16,564 bases of DNA from Caulobacteraceae bacterium (GCA_947501315.1 CANMXH010000028.1:1-16564); one strand, 5' to 3'. Counted from the stretch's first letter, positions 7,700 through 14,748 are shown. Notes: a model not told the origin generated them from the letters alone. Numbers and translations: made by a program.

Positions 7700-7716
7700 G
7701 AGGCGGTATCCGCCTC
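7700..7716 (+). promoter_or_regulatory. Compact hairpin between the zinc-ribbon stop and the phosphoribosyltransferase start
   Basis: GAGGCGG (7700-7706) and CCGCCTC (7710-7716) form a perfect 7-bp stem with a TAT loop, starting right after the TAA stop and ending two bases before the next ATG. The left arm is the only purine-rich candidate ribosome binding site for that gene, so the stem would hide it. A regulatory effect is inference. Confidence 0.4.
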
Positions 7717-7718
7717 GC

Positions 7719-8252
7719 ATGGCTGACACCCCCCCAAAGCCCACCGTCCTGCTGCCCGAAGCCGAGGTCCAGCGCATCGTCGCCGATCTGGCCGCGCAGA
7801 TCGCTCCGGTGATCGACGATGAGACCGTGGCGGCCGTGCTTCTGACCGGCGGCCTGTGGTTCGCGGCCGACCTGACCCGCGCCCTGTCGCGGATCGGCCG
7901 CAATGTCCGCTTCGACGCGCTGTGGCTGGCGTCCTATGGGGACGGGACCGAAAGCCGGGGCCGGATCGACGTCCATGCCAATTTCCAGCGCTCGATCGAG
8001 GGCCGCCGCGTCCTGATCATCGACGACGTCTTCGACACCGGCCTTTCACTGGCCGAGGCGGTGCGAATCGCCCGGGAAAAGGGCGCTGCGGAAGTCCTCA
8101 CCGTTGTCTTCGCCAAAAAGCCCTGGCCCCTGCCGCGCGCCCCCGAGCCGGACTTCGTCGGCTGGGATGCCCCGAACCGGTTCCTCGTGGGTTACGGGCT
8201 GGATCACGCGGGCACGCTGCGCGGACTGCCGGATGTGTGCGCGCTGGACTGA
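7719..8252 (+). CDS. hpt: Phosphoribosyltransferase, hypoxanthine(-guanine) type
   Basis: A 177-residue type I phosphoribosyltransferase for purine salvage, which would join PRPP to hypoxanthine or guanine. The PRPP-binding loop is VLIIDDVFDTGLSL (about 98-111), a flexible-loop candidate is SYGDGTESRG (72-81), a conserved Lys follows in FAKKP (about 133), and the base-binding region FVGWDAPNRFLVGYGLD (about 146-162) matches the hypoxanthine/guanine subgroup. The usual loop sequence is ED(I/V)xDTG; here the first acidic residue is Asp rather than Glu. A xanthine or other base preference cannot be excluded. It follows the zinc-ribbon gene by 19 bases. Confidence 0.85.
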   Translation: MADTPPKPTVLLPEAEVQRIVADLAAQIAPVIDDETVAAVLLTGGLWFAADLTRALSRIGRNVRFDALWLASYGDGTESRGRIDVHANFQRSIEGRRVLIIDDVFDTGLSLAEAVRIAREKGAAEVLTVVFAKKPWPLPRAPEPDFVGWDAPNRFLVGYGLDHAGTLRGLPDVCALD

Positions 8253-8415
8253 GGGGTCAGGCGTTGGTCGCTGGCCGCCGGGATTTGCGCCGCCCCGGCG
8301 CCCGATTCAGCACCTCATCCTGTTAAGGACGCGCCCTGACCACCGCCCCGGCAAGCGCCTCAAGCAGCGCGCCCCGGCCTGAAGCGCGCCGTTGAGCCGC
8401 TCGGAAGGGTGCAAG

Positions 8416-8658
8416 CTAAGCCTGGCCGGGGTTGGCGCCCGAACCACCGTAGGGGTTCGAACTGGGGCCGCCGTCGATGGGAACCTGGCTGGCCGGACGG
8501 TTGACGGTCGCGGGCTCGGGCAGGTTGGGGGCCCGTCCGTCGCGCATGCCGCGCTCTGTCTGCCTGGCCGGCGGGGCGTCGAGGTCGGCCATGCGACCGC
8601 AACCGGCGGCGGAGACGACGATCAGGGCGGTGACGCCAGCAAGCACGATCTTCTTCAT
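8416..8658 (-). CDS. Small LptM-like lipoprotein downstream of argH
   Basis: An 80-residue lipoprotein. The N-terminus MKKIVLAGVTALIVVSAAGC has two lysines, a hydrophobic core and a lipobox ending at Cys20; the rest is Pro/Gly/Asn rich with no fold visible. The ATG at 8658 has AAGGGG upstream at good spacing; longer in-frame extensions run back into argH and lack a signal peptide. It starts ten bases after the argH stop, so it is probably co-transcribed. A tiny lipoprotein next to argH or lysA is a recurrent arrangement in proteobacteria, where related proteins (LptM/YifL) help mature the LPS transport machine; that role is inferred from size and position only. Confidence 0.75.
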   Translation of the reverse strand: MKKIVLAGVTALIVVSAAGCGRMADLDAPPARQTERGMRDGRAPNLPEPATVNRPASQVPIDGGPSSNPYGGSGANPGQA

Positions 8659-8668
8659 CCCAAACCCC

Positions 8669-10036
8669 TTACGCGAGACGCGTCTTCCACTCGACAATGC
8701 GCGCGCGGACCTGTTCCGGCGCCGTGCCCCCGAAGCTCTGGCGGCTGGCACAGGAAGCCTCAGGGGTGAGCACCTTGTAAACCGCTTCCGTCACGCCCGC
8801 CTCAAGCGATTGCAGTTCGGCCAGCGGCAGTTGCGACAAATCCACGCCCAGGGCCTCGGCCCGCTTCACCGCCGCGCCCGTGACGTGGTGCGCCTTGCGG
8901 AAGGGCAGGTTGAGCTCGCGCACCAGCCAGTCGGCCAGGTCAGTGGCGGTGGAGAAGCCCGATCCTGCAGCTTGCCGCATCCGCTCCGTGTTCGGCTGCA
9001 GGGCCGAGACCATGGCTGTCATGGCACCGAGGGCCAGGGTCAGGGCGTCAAACGCCTCGAACACCGGCGGCTTGTCCTCCTGCATGTCCTTGGAATAGGC
9101 CAGCGGCAGGCCCTTCATGACGGTCGACAGGGCGACCAGCGAGCCCATGATCCGTCCGGTCTTGGCCCGCACCAGTTCGGCGGCGTCGGGGTTGCGCTTC
9201 TGCGGCATGATCGAACTGCCGGTGGTCAGTTCGTCGGGCAGGGTCACAAAGCCGAACTGAGGCGTCATCCAGATGACGATCTCTTCGGCCAGACGCGACA
9301 GGTGGCCAGCGCAGATCGAGGCGGCGGCGAGGCTTTCCAGCGCGAAGTCGCGGTCCGAGACGGCATCCAGCGAATTGCCCATCGGCCGGTCGAAGCCCAG
9401 TTCCGCTGCCGTCATGTGGCGGTCGATGGGGAAGGGCGAGCCGGCCAGGGCGGCGGCCCCCAGCGGATTCTCGTTCATCCGCGCGCGGGCGTCGGTGAAG
9501 CGGGTCGCGTCGCGGCCGAACATCTCGACATAGGCCATCAGATGGTGGCCGAAGGTCACCGGCTGGGCCGGCTGCAGATGGGTGAAGCCCGGCATCAGGT
9601 CGCCAGCATGCTGTTCGGCCCGGACCAGCAGGGCGGATTGCAGCCCCCTCAGCTGTTCGACAGCAGCGTCGCAGGCACCCCGTACCCAGAGGCGGAAATC
9701 GGTCGCCACCTGATCATTGCGGCTGCGTGCCGTATGCAGCCGGCCCGAGGGCTCGCCGATCAGTTCGGCCAGCCGCGCCTCCACATTCATGTGGATGTCC
9801 TCGAACTGGTCCCGAAAGGGGAAGGATCCGTCGCGGATCTCGGCCTCGATGGCGTCCAGCCCGCCCAGGATGGCCTCGGCGTCGGCCCCGGTTATGATCT
9901 TCTGCGCCGCCAGCATGCGGCAATGGGCCCGCGAGCCGGCCAGATCCTGGGCCCACAAACGCCGGTCCACACCGATGGAGACGTTGATCGCCTGCATGAT
10001 ATCGGCCGGTCGCGCCGAGAAACGTCCGCCCCACAT
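8669..10036 (-). CDS. argH: Argininosuccinate lyase
   Basis: The final enzyme of arginine synthesis, splitting argininosuccinate into arginine and fumarate in the cytoplasm. From ATG 10036 it has 455 residues, close to the family norm. It begins MWGGRF; HTARSRNDQ (about 101-109), the HLQPAQP segment with the catalytic His region (about 153-159) and the fumarase/lyase signature GSSIMPQKRN (about 273-282, with the catalytic Ser) are all present. Start choice: GGAAGG lies seven bases before ATG 10036. An in-frame ATG at 10099 would add 21 residues, but it has no ribosome binding site and would interlock with the divergent tlpA start. Likely co-transcribed with the small lipoprotein downstream. 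Confidence 0.95.
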   Translation of the reverse strand: MWGGRFSARPADIMQAINVSIGVDRRLWAQDLAGSRAHCRMLAAQKIITGADAEAILGGLDAIEAEIRDGSFPFRDQFEDIHMNVEARLAELIGEPSGRLHTARSRNDQVATDFRLWVRGACDAAVEQLRGLQSALLVRAEQHAGDLMPGFTHLQPAQPVTFGHHLMAYVEMFGRDATRFTDARARMNENPLGAAALAGSPFPIDRHMTAAELGFDRPMGNSLDAVSDRDFALESLAAASICAGHLSRLAEEIVIWMTPQFGFVTLPDELTTGSSIMPQKRNPDAAELVRAKTGRIMGSLVALSTVMKGLPLAYSKDMQEDKPPVFEAFDALTLALGAMTAMVSALQPNTERMRQAAGSGFSTATDLADWLVRELNLPFRKAHHVTGAAVKRAEALGVDLSQLPLAELQSLEAGVTEAVYKVLTPEASCASRQSFGGTAPEQVRARIVEWKTRLA

Positions 10037-10039
10037 GTC

Positions 10040-10068
10040 TTGACCTTCCGCGTTCGGAGAAGGCTTAA
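10040..10068 (+). promoter_or_regulatory. Possible promoter of the tlpA-like gene
   Basis: TTGACC at 10040-10045 and GCTTAA at 10063-10068 are 17 bases apart, about 30 bases upstream of ATG 10098. GCTTAAGT resembles the Caulobacter-type -10 consensus, but the spacing is slightly long for that model, so this is only a candidate. Confidence 0.35.
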
Positions 10069-10097
10069 GTGACGCTGGCGACGGGGAAGGCTTGGTC

Positions 10098-10721
10098 ATG
10101 AAGGGCTCGAAGGCAGCGGGGATTGCAATTGCGGGCGGCCTCTTGGCCGGCGCTCTGATCGGCGGTGGGCTGGTATACGTCAATCGCGACGCCTTCTTCA
10201 AAGCCGCAACGCCGGAACCGGCGGCCAAAAGCGAACTGGCGCGTTTCGCCACGGGGTCGCTGACCCGGCTGGAGACGCTCAAGGCCACGCCCATGGCCCC
10301 GGCCTATGTGTTCAAGACCCGCGAGGGTGCGGATGCGACCTTCGCGGATTTCCGTGGCAAGGTGGTGGTGGTGAACCTGTGGGCCATGTGGTGCGCGCCC
10401 TGTCGCACCGAGATGCCGACCCTCGCCCGTCTGGATGAGGCCTATCCCGACAGTGAACTGATAGTCCTGCCGATCAATGTCGACGCCACGCCCGACGGCC
10501 TGGCCGACGCGCGCAGCTTCATCGACGTGCACGAACCCCTGCCGCTCTACAGCGACATGAAATTCCAGCTGCCGTTCGAACTGCCGGGTGAGGGCAAGAT
10601 GCCCCAGACCGTGCTGCTGGACCGCAAGGGTCGGATCCGCGCGTCCTTCTCCGGCGAGGCAGACTGGGCCAGCCCGGAAGCGCGCGCGCTCGTGGATGCC
10701 TTGCTGGCGGAACCGGCGTAA
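10098..10721 (+). CDS. tlpA: TlpA-family membrane-anchored thiol:disulfide oxidoreductase
   Basis: A 207-residue protein with an N-terminal signal anchor (about residues 7-28) and a periplasmic thioredoxin-fold domain. The active site is WCAPC (98-102) after VVVNLWAM, and the cis-Pro loop is in KMPQTVLLD. Such proteins reduce periplasmic disulfides, often for cytochrome c or cytochrome oxidase assembly; the specific client here is unknown. ATG 10098 has GGGGAAGG seven bases upstream. The gene is divergent from argH with 61 bases between the chosen starts. A second, diverged copy of its last 18 codons is found at 12327-12383, which suggests its 3' end was the site of an insertion. Confidence 0.9.
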   Translation: MKGSKAAGIAIAGGLLAGALIGGGLVYVNRDAFFKAATPEPAAKSELARFATGSLTRLETLKATPMAPAYVFKTREGADATFADFRGKVVVVNLWAMWCAPCRTEMPTLARLDEAYPDSELIVLPINVDATPDGLADARSFIDVHEPLPLYSDMKFQLPFELPGEGKMPQTVLLDRKGRIRASFSGEADWASPEARALVDALLAEPA

Positions 10722-11038
10722 CGCCCGGACATCGGATCCGCCCATCGCCGTGAAAGCGGGGACCCGTTGCGGTCCAGCGTGATGCGACTTAGCCGGATCC
10801 TCGCCATGGCGGACCTTGGTCAGGCCCAAGGCGGTCCGGAGACCGGAAGCATTCTCCCGGGCCTGAGCGGTCGGGCTCCTGTCGGGCACGCCCGCCAGCG
10901 GCACTGTACAAACATACGGAACGCAATCTTGTTTCGGGAGTCCCGCGAGGAGAGGTCGGGATGCCGACAAACCGTGCGACGCGAAAGTGAAAATGAGCCG
11001 GTGCCCGGCCGATTTTTTCTGGAGGTGAATATTTCGTA
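10722..11038. other. 317-bp non-coding stretch upstream of the unknown gene
   Basis: No convincing gene was found. It holds an imperfect hairpin at 10811-10837 (GGACCTTGG against CCAAGGCGGTCC), a nine-codon reading frame at 10961-10990 with a purine-rich GAGGAGAGG in front, and an attenuator-like hairpin at 10990-11018. No clear -35/-10 pair could be fixed. GC content falls along it towards the unknown gene. It is probably the leader and promoter region of that gene and part of the inserted segment. Confidence 0.5.
10990..11018 (+). terminator. Attenuator-like terminator hairpin in the leader of the unknown gene
   Basis: AAAAT (10990-10994) pairs with ATTTT (11012-11016), and inside it GCCGG (10997-11001) pairs with CCGGC (11005-11009) around a TGC loop, with a 2x2 internal loop between. 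Six T residues follow at 11013-11018. It ends two bases before the GGAGGTGA ribosome binding site (11021-11028), so it would stop transcription just ahead of the unknown gene or mask its translation start. A nine-codon frame (MPTNRATRK) with a plausible ribosome binding site ends exactly where the hairpin begins. Confidence 0.45.
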
Positions 11039-12250
11039 ATGCGCGAATGGGAAGGCGACGAATCCGAATTATCGAGGCATGTTGGAAAACCGGTGTGCGC
11101 GATTGGACGAATGCTGGAGTTTATGTGTCCTCGCGCCAAGGGGTGTATGTTGGCAGATCGATCATTCCGCAGTCTCGAGAATCTCGAGCGGACGGCGTCA
11201 ACAGCGAGGGTCTTGAACCTTCTGAAAGTCTCAAGGGAGCACGACCGTGATTGGGACTGGAAAGAAAAGCCGCTCTTCCTTACGCCAGGGCTGAACCGAT
11301 GCTTGCTGATCAAGCACAGGCTAAGAAGCAACGAGTACGATCGCTTCATGGACGATCGTCAGGTCGCGCTGAAAATTGTCATACCGATCGATCGTCGTGA
11401 TCTCAAAACTGGCGGTCGATATATATTTGTCGGTCAGATAAAATATGAAGAGGCAATTCTTGAAGCCTTTGGAATTGCCCCGGACCATCCAGACTGCATG
11501 ATTCTTGATGTCATGGATCAAATGCCGTCGCTTGATCCGTTTTTGCTAAGAGAGCAACTCTCCCGCGTGGGAGTTGAACCTGCAGAATGCTACTTCTCGC
11601 TAAGTAAATCTGATTTTCAAAGCATGATGGAGTTCGTGCGGGTCGAAATCACGCCGCTGGTAAATTTGAGCGTAAGCACGGGTGTACCGGGAATGCGCTC
11701 TATCGAGCGAATGGCGACAAAAATCCTGTCCAATACGCCGGGTGACGACACAAATATTCTTGGAAGAACGCTCCGTTTGAGCGCCGCCGAATATCATGAA
11801 GGCGTTTTTTGCTGGAAGGGGTTCTTGTATTATAAATGGTCGCTCGGCGTTCTTATAAAGGACATCGTTGCGGTTTCTGCAAAGCTTGAATCGATAAAGC
11901 CTATTGGTCCTGCTGATACAATTTCAAAGGCTTACATTAATCGAAGTCGAAGAAATATTCATTCCCGAATTTTGCGTACCTGCAAAGAAGTCAAATCTAC
12001 GCTTCATATATACGATACGGCGTATGCTGCTTTGACCCAGGAAGGGAATCCTGTCGCTTTCCGTGAGTTTTTGCTCAGGGCGCCGTCGTTGTTTTCTCGG
12101 CTCGGTGAGCAAATCGGCGCACTTCAGCATATTGTCAGCTTCACGAACTATCGGTTTGGTTCCAGGCGGAGGGTTGTCGGGAGCGAGGAGCTGATGGATA
12201 TCCTGATGGATTTCGAAGGCAGTCTTCGCGGCCGTGACGACAGGGGTTGA
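11039..12250 (+). CDS. Protein of unknown function, AT-rich islet gene
   Basis: A 403-residue protein that I do not recognise. ATG 11039 has a strong GGAGGTGA ten bases upstream. No signal peptide or clear transmembrane segment is seen; a moderately hydrophobic stretch lies at about 256-280 (FCWKGFLYYKWSLGVLIKDI). Cys residues cluster at 20, 30 and 36 (MCPRAKGC), with others at 88, 153, 184, 258 and 315. An alpha/beta-looking middle part (residues 105-215) includes VALKIVIPID, YIFVGQI and MILDVMDQMPSLDPFLLREQ. The C-terminal third looks helical and is rich in Arg and Lys. Base use differs sharply from neighbours: 11401-11460 is 37% GC by hand count against 67% in 9361-9420, and ATA, AGA and similar codons appear. 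With the split tlpA end this indicates horizontal acquisition. An accessory role, for example defence or stress, is a guess only. Confidence 0.75.
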   Translation: MREWEGDESELSRHVGKPVCAIGRMLEFMCPRAKGCMLADRSFRSLENLERTASTARVLNLLKVSREHDRDWDWKEKPLFLTPGLNRCLLIKHRLRSNEYDRFMDDRQVALKIVIPIDRRDLKTGGRYIFVGQIKYEEAILEAFGIAPDHPDCMILDVMDQMPSLDPFLLREQLSRVGVEPAECYFSLSKSDFQSMMEFVRVEITPLVNLSVSTGVPGMRSIERMATKILSNTPGDDTNILGRTLRLSAAEYHEGVFCWKGFLYYKWSLGVLIKDIVAVSAKLESIKPIGPADTISKAYINRSRRNIHSRILRTCKEVKSTLHIYDTAYAALTQEGNPVAFREFLLRAPSLFSRLGEQIGALQHIVSFTNYRFGSRRRVVGSEELMDILMDFEGSLRGRDDRG

Positions 12251-12326
12251 GCCGGACGTTTCGTTCGCCCGCCCGGGCCCGGCTTACAGAGGACCCGGGG
12301 ATCAACTCCGCTGCCAGTGATGCGTG

Positions 12327-12383
12327 TAGGCCGGCCCCGGCGCGCGGGCCGTTGTGAACGCCCTGCTGGCCGAGTCGGCCTGA
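12327..12383 (+). pseudogene. Diverged second copy of the tlpA 3' end
   Basis: Read in frame, 12330-12383 encodes AGPGARAVVNALLAESA then stop, aligning without gaps to the last residues of the TlpA-like protein, ASPEARALVDALLAEPA then stop. By hand, 40 of 57 bases match, and many differences are silent third positions (gcg/gcc, gaa/gag, ttg/ctg), so the two copies diverged as coding sequence. A TAG stands where the real gene has its Trp codon, and nothing upstream continues the match clearly. The stop is four bases from the stop of the convergent lipoprotein gene at 12388, which suggests this was the original end of tlpA before 1.6 kb was inserted. Confidence 0.65.
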
Positions 12384-12387
12384 TCGG

Positions 12388-12681
12388 CTAGTTGCCTTTT
12401 TCCTCGGCCTCGCCGTCGGCATTCATAACCGCCGCATCGGCTGCCAGCTGGTCGGTGGCCTGATCGACGTCGCGAACGGTCTGTCCGGCGACGGCCGTAA
12501 TCGCCGAACCGACCTGGGCCGCTTCTTCCCTCAGGGCCGCCTCGACCTCGCCCGCTGCCTCTTCAGCCTCGGTCTGGGCCTCTGCGACCTCTGCTTCAGC
12601 CTCTTCTGCCGCCGGGCTGCAGGCGACGGTGCCCAGGCCCAGGGTCGCCAGGGCGGCGAGGGTCAGGAAACGCTTGATCAT
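12388..12681 (-). CDS. Small Ala/Glu-rich lipoprotein
   Basis: A 97-residue protein. The N-terminus MIKRFLTLAALATLGLGTVAC is a lipoprotein signal with Cys21 as the lipidated residue. The mature part is dominated by Ala, Glu and Gln in a heptad-like pattern, suggesting a coiled coil or extended helix tethered to a membrane, and the C-terminus is acidic. ATG 12681 is supported by GAGAGG six bases upstream; a longer in-frame start at 12723 lacks the signal features at its N-terminus. No family is recognised with certainty. It is convergent with the tlpA remnant and lies downstream of tRNA-Met on the same strand. Confidence 0.75.
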   Translation of the reverse strand: MIKRFLTLAALATLGLGTVACSPAAEEAEAEVAEAQTEAEEAAGEVEAALREEAAQVGSAITAVAGQTVRDVDQATDQLAADAAVMNADGEAEEKGN

Positions 12682-12746
12682 CGGAGACCTCTCGAAAAAC
12701 GCCAGTGTGACCCGGGACGGCACCTTGCAGAAGGGGGGTGCGACGT

Positions 12747-12823
12747 TGGTGGCTGGAGGCGGGCTCGAACCGCCGACCTGTGGGTTATGAATCCACCGCT
12801 CTAACCAGCTGAGCTACCCAGCC
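12747..12823 (-). tRNA. tRNA-Met (CAT anticodon), elongator type
   Basis: The minus strand folds as a complete 77-base cloverleaf with an encoded CCA end. The acceptor stem is GGCTGGG/TCCAGCC (one G-T pair), the D-stem is GCTC/GAGC, the anticodon loop is TTCATAA, the T-stem is GGCGG/CCGCC with loop TTCGAGC, and the discriminator is A. The first acceptor pair is G-C, so it is not an initiator tRNA, which has a mismatch there. A CAT anticodon is also used by tRNA-Ile2, but the overall sequence matches elongator tRNA-Met better. The last anticodon-stem pair (31-39) is A against C. Confidence 0.93.
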
Positions 12824-12886
12824 CCGTTTGACGATCGTGTCGCTCGAGTCCCGGCGGGAACTGGTCTATCCGCCGGAAGACCGGTG

Positions 12887-12915
12887 CCTATATAGGCGGG
12901 TGCCGGTGGTTTCAA
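12887..12915 (-). promoter_or_regulatory. Predicted promoter for tRNA-Met
   Basis: On the minus strand TTGAAA (complement of 12910-12915) is followed after 17 bases by TATAGG (complement of 12887-12892), within a TATATA run at 12889-12894. Transcription would start near 12880, leaving a precursor leader of about 57 bases. That leader contains a 7-bp inverted repeat, CCGGCGG (12851-12857) with CCGCCGG (12870-12876). Confidence 0.55.
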
Positions 12916-13032
12916 GCCGCCTTCACGCCGTCGCGGGGCCGGGACCTTGCGTCGCATAAGGGTGACGTGGCGGGGCGGGAACGGCTAGGCTGGCGCGACT
13001 GTTCGCTTCGCATCTGATTAAAGGGGTTTCCC

Positions 13033-14253
13033 ATGCGCCTGCTCGCCCTGGCCGTCACTGTCTCCGCCGTGACCCTGGCCGCCGCCTGTGGCGCCAACGG
13101 GCAGGACGCGGCCCTGCCGGGGGATCCGGTCGAGACCCGCGCGGCCAATGCGCCGGACCAGCAGCCCGCCTTTGCCGGTCAGACCCGAGCGCCCGGTGTT
13201 CGCACCGGGCTGGCCATGGCCCATACGGTGGTGGCCTCGGGGCTGGAGGAGCCGTGGGGCCTGGCCCTGCTGCCCGACGGCCGCTGGCTGGTGACCGAGC
13301 GGCCGGGCCGCCTGCGGATCATCACCGCTGCCGGTGCGGTCAGCGAGCCCGTTGGGGGCCTTCCGGCTGTCGATGCTCGAGGGCAGGGCGGCCTGCTGGA
13401 TGTTGTGACCGGCCCGACCTTCGGCCAGGACCGCCTGATCTACTGGAGCTATGCCGAGCCTCGTGAAGGCGGCAACGGCACCGCCGTGGCGCGCGGCCGC
13501 CTGTCGGACGACGGCTCGCGGGTCGAGGGTGTGCAGGTCATCTTCCGCGCCACCCCGACCTATGACGGCGACAAGCATTTCGGCGCGTCACTGGCTTTCG
13601 CGCCCGACGGCAAGCTGTTCGTCACCCTGGGCGAACGGTCCGATGCGCCGATGCGGCCCCAGGCCCAGGATCTGGCCTCGCACATGGGCAAGACCATCCG
13701 CATCAATGCCGACGGCACGGTCCCGTCCGACAATCCCTTCGTCGGCCGTGCCGGGGCCCTGCCTGAGATCTGGTCATCAGGTCACCGCAATGCGCAGGGG
13801 ATCGCAATCGCGGCGAACGGCGACGTCTGGACCGTCGAGCACGGCACACGCGGCGGCGATGAGGTCAATCTGGACCGGGCCGGTCTGAACTATGGCTGGC
13901 CGGACGTGACCTACGGGATCGAATATCGCGGTGTCCCGATCAATGCGGGGATCACCGCCCGCGAGGGCACCGAACAGCCGGCCTATTACTGGGATCCGTC
14001 GATCGCCCCCGGTGGCATGACTGTCTATGACGGGGCCATGTTCCCCGGCTGGCGCGGCAATCTGCTGGTGGCGGCGCTCAAGGACAAACACATCGCCCGT
14101 CTGGTGGTCGAGGGCGGCCGCATCGTCGGCGAGGAGCGGCTGCTGACCGATCTCGGCGAACGGGTGCGCGACGTGGCCGTGGCGGCGGATGGCGCGGTCT
14201 GGGTCGTCACCGACGAGACGAACGGGAAACTGGTGCGGCTGGCGGTGCGCTGA
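13033..14253 (+). CDS. PQQ-dependent aldose sugar dehydrogenase (YliI/Asd-like) lipoprotein
   Basis: A 406-residue six-bladed beta-propeller protein of the soluble glucose dehydrogenase group, expected to oxidise aldose sugars with PQQ in the periplasm. The signal ends in lipobox LAAAC, giving Cys19 as the lipid anchor. Family landmarks: PWGLALLPDGRWLVTERPGR (about 74-93), GQGGLLDVV (118-125), DKHFGASL with the probable catalytic His182, EIWSSGHRNAQG (245-256), HGTRGGDEVNL (270-280) and NYGWPDVTYG (286-295). AAGGGG lies six bases before ATG 13033. No PQQ synthesis genes are in the window. The stop is three bases from the stop of the convergent DUF805 gene. Confidence 0.9.
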   Translation: MRLLALAVTVSAVTLAAACGANGQDAALPGDPVETRAANAPDQQPAFAGQTRAPGVRTGLAMAHTVVASGLEEPWGLALLPDGRWLVTERPGRLRIITAAGAVSEPVGGLPAVDARGQGGLLDVVTGPTFGQDRLIYWSYAEPREGGNGTAVARGRLSDDGSRVEGVQVIFRATPTYDGDKHFGASLAFAPDGKLFVTLGERSDAPMRPQAQDLASHMGKTIRINADGTVPSDNPFVGRAGALPEIWSSGHRNAQGIAIAANGDVWTVEHGTRGGDEVNLDRAGLNYGWPDVTYGIEYRGVPINAGITAREGTEQPAYYWDPSIAPGGMTVYDGAMFPGWRGNLLVAALKDKHIARLVVEGGRIVGEERLLTDLGERVRDVAVAADGAVWVVTDETNGKLVRLAVR

Positions 14254-14256
14254 CGC

Positions 14257-14715
14257 CTATTCGGGTGCGGGGCCAAAGCGATTGGGGCCTGGCTCGCCGC
14301 GCAACCATTCTGTCCATGTCAGGTCGTGATTGAAGAGGCTGGCAAGCAGCGCGACGCCAGAGGCACCCGCCAGGCCCCACCGGACCTGCTCAGGCAGATC
14401 GGGAAAGGAGATCGCGACGTTGAGCGGCGTGGCAAAAATTATGAACCAGATCAGCCGCTTCAGATAGACGCGATGTGCGTGGCGACCGACGTCATGCAGT
14501 CGGCGGACTCCACTGGCCGCCAAGCCGATCACAACTGGTACAAGGAGCAGTGCCATCGCACCCGCAATCGGTGGCGGCGTCCCGATCATGAGCAGAAATA
14601 TCGGGCCGGCAAGGCTGAGCAAGAGGACCAAAAGCAGTTTGCGTTCGAGCCGCTGTCGACCGGCGAAACTGAGTCGCCCGGAAAAGTCGAAAGCCTTGGC
14701 AAGACGGTCAGACAT
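14257..14715 (-). CDS. DUF805 family membrane protein
   Basis: A 152-residue inner-membrane protein with about four hydrophobic segments (roughly 26-44, 49-68, 86-104 and 112-128). The family signature FSGRLS near the N-terminus, RRLHDVGR (71-78) and the C-terminal GPNRFGP are all present. The function of DUF805 proteins is generally unknown. It starts 33 bases after the dapD stop and could be the tail of the argB–HAD–dapD transcript, though no strong ribosome binding site is seen before ATG 14715. Bases in this gene look slightly less GC-rich than in dapD. Confidence 0.85.
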   Translation of the reverse strand: MSDRLAKAFDFSGRLSFAGRQRLERKLLLVLLLSLAGPIFLLMIGTPPPIAGAMALLLVPVVIGLAASGVRRLHDVGRHAHRVYLKRLIWFIIFATPLNVAISFPDLPEQVRWGLAGASGVALLASLFNHDLTWTEWLRGEPGPNRFGPAPE

Positions 14716-14748
14716 ACCGTCATGATTGTCATGGGTTGAACAAATCGT

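Noticed and set aside
8255..8341. Inverted repeat GGTCAGGCG with CGCCCTGACC between hpt and the small lipoprotein
   Set aside because: The arms are short, have one bulged base and lie about 68 bases apart; a chance match in GC-rich DNA is likely.
8477..10072. Long plus-strand open frame opposite argH
   Set aside because: It is antisense to a well-supported argH; its composition is that of a shadow frame and it has no recognisable motif.
10065..10970. Minus-strand open frame covering tlpA and the following intergenic region
   Set aside because: It overlaps tlpA in antisense, and its N-terminal part in 10722-10970 shows no recognisable protein family. I could not support a gene there.
10760..12324. 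Shared words GGACCCG and CCAG(C)GTGATGCG-like at 10760-10786 and 12291-12324, possible ends of the insert
   Set aside because: The spacing differs by seven bases and the matches are too short to distinguish from chance; only the tlpA-end copy is convincing.
12682..12746. Terminator for tRNA-Met
   Set aside because: A run of five Ts exists on the minus strand near 12695, but only weak, short stems precede it, so no terminator is called.
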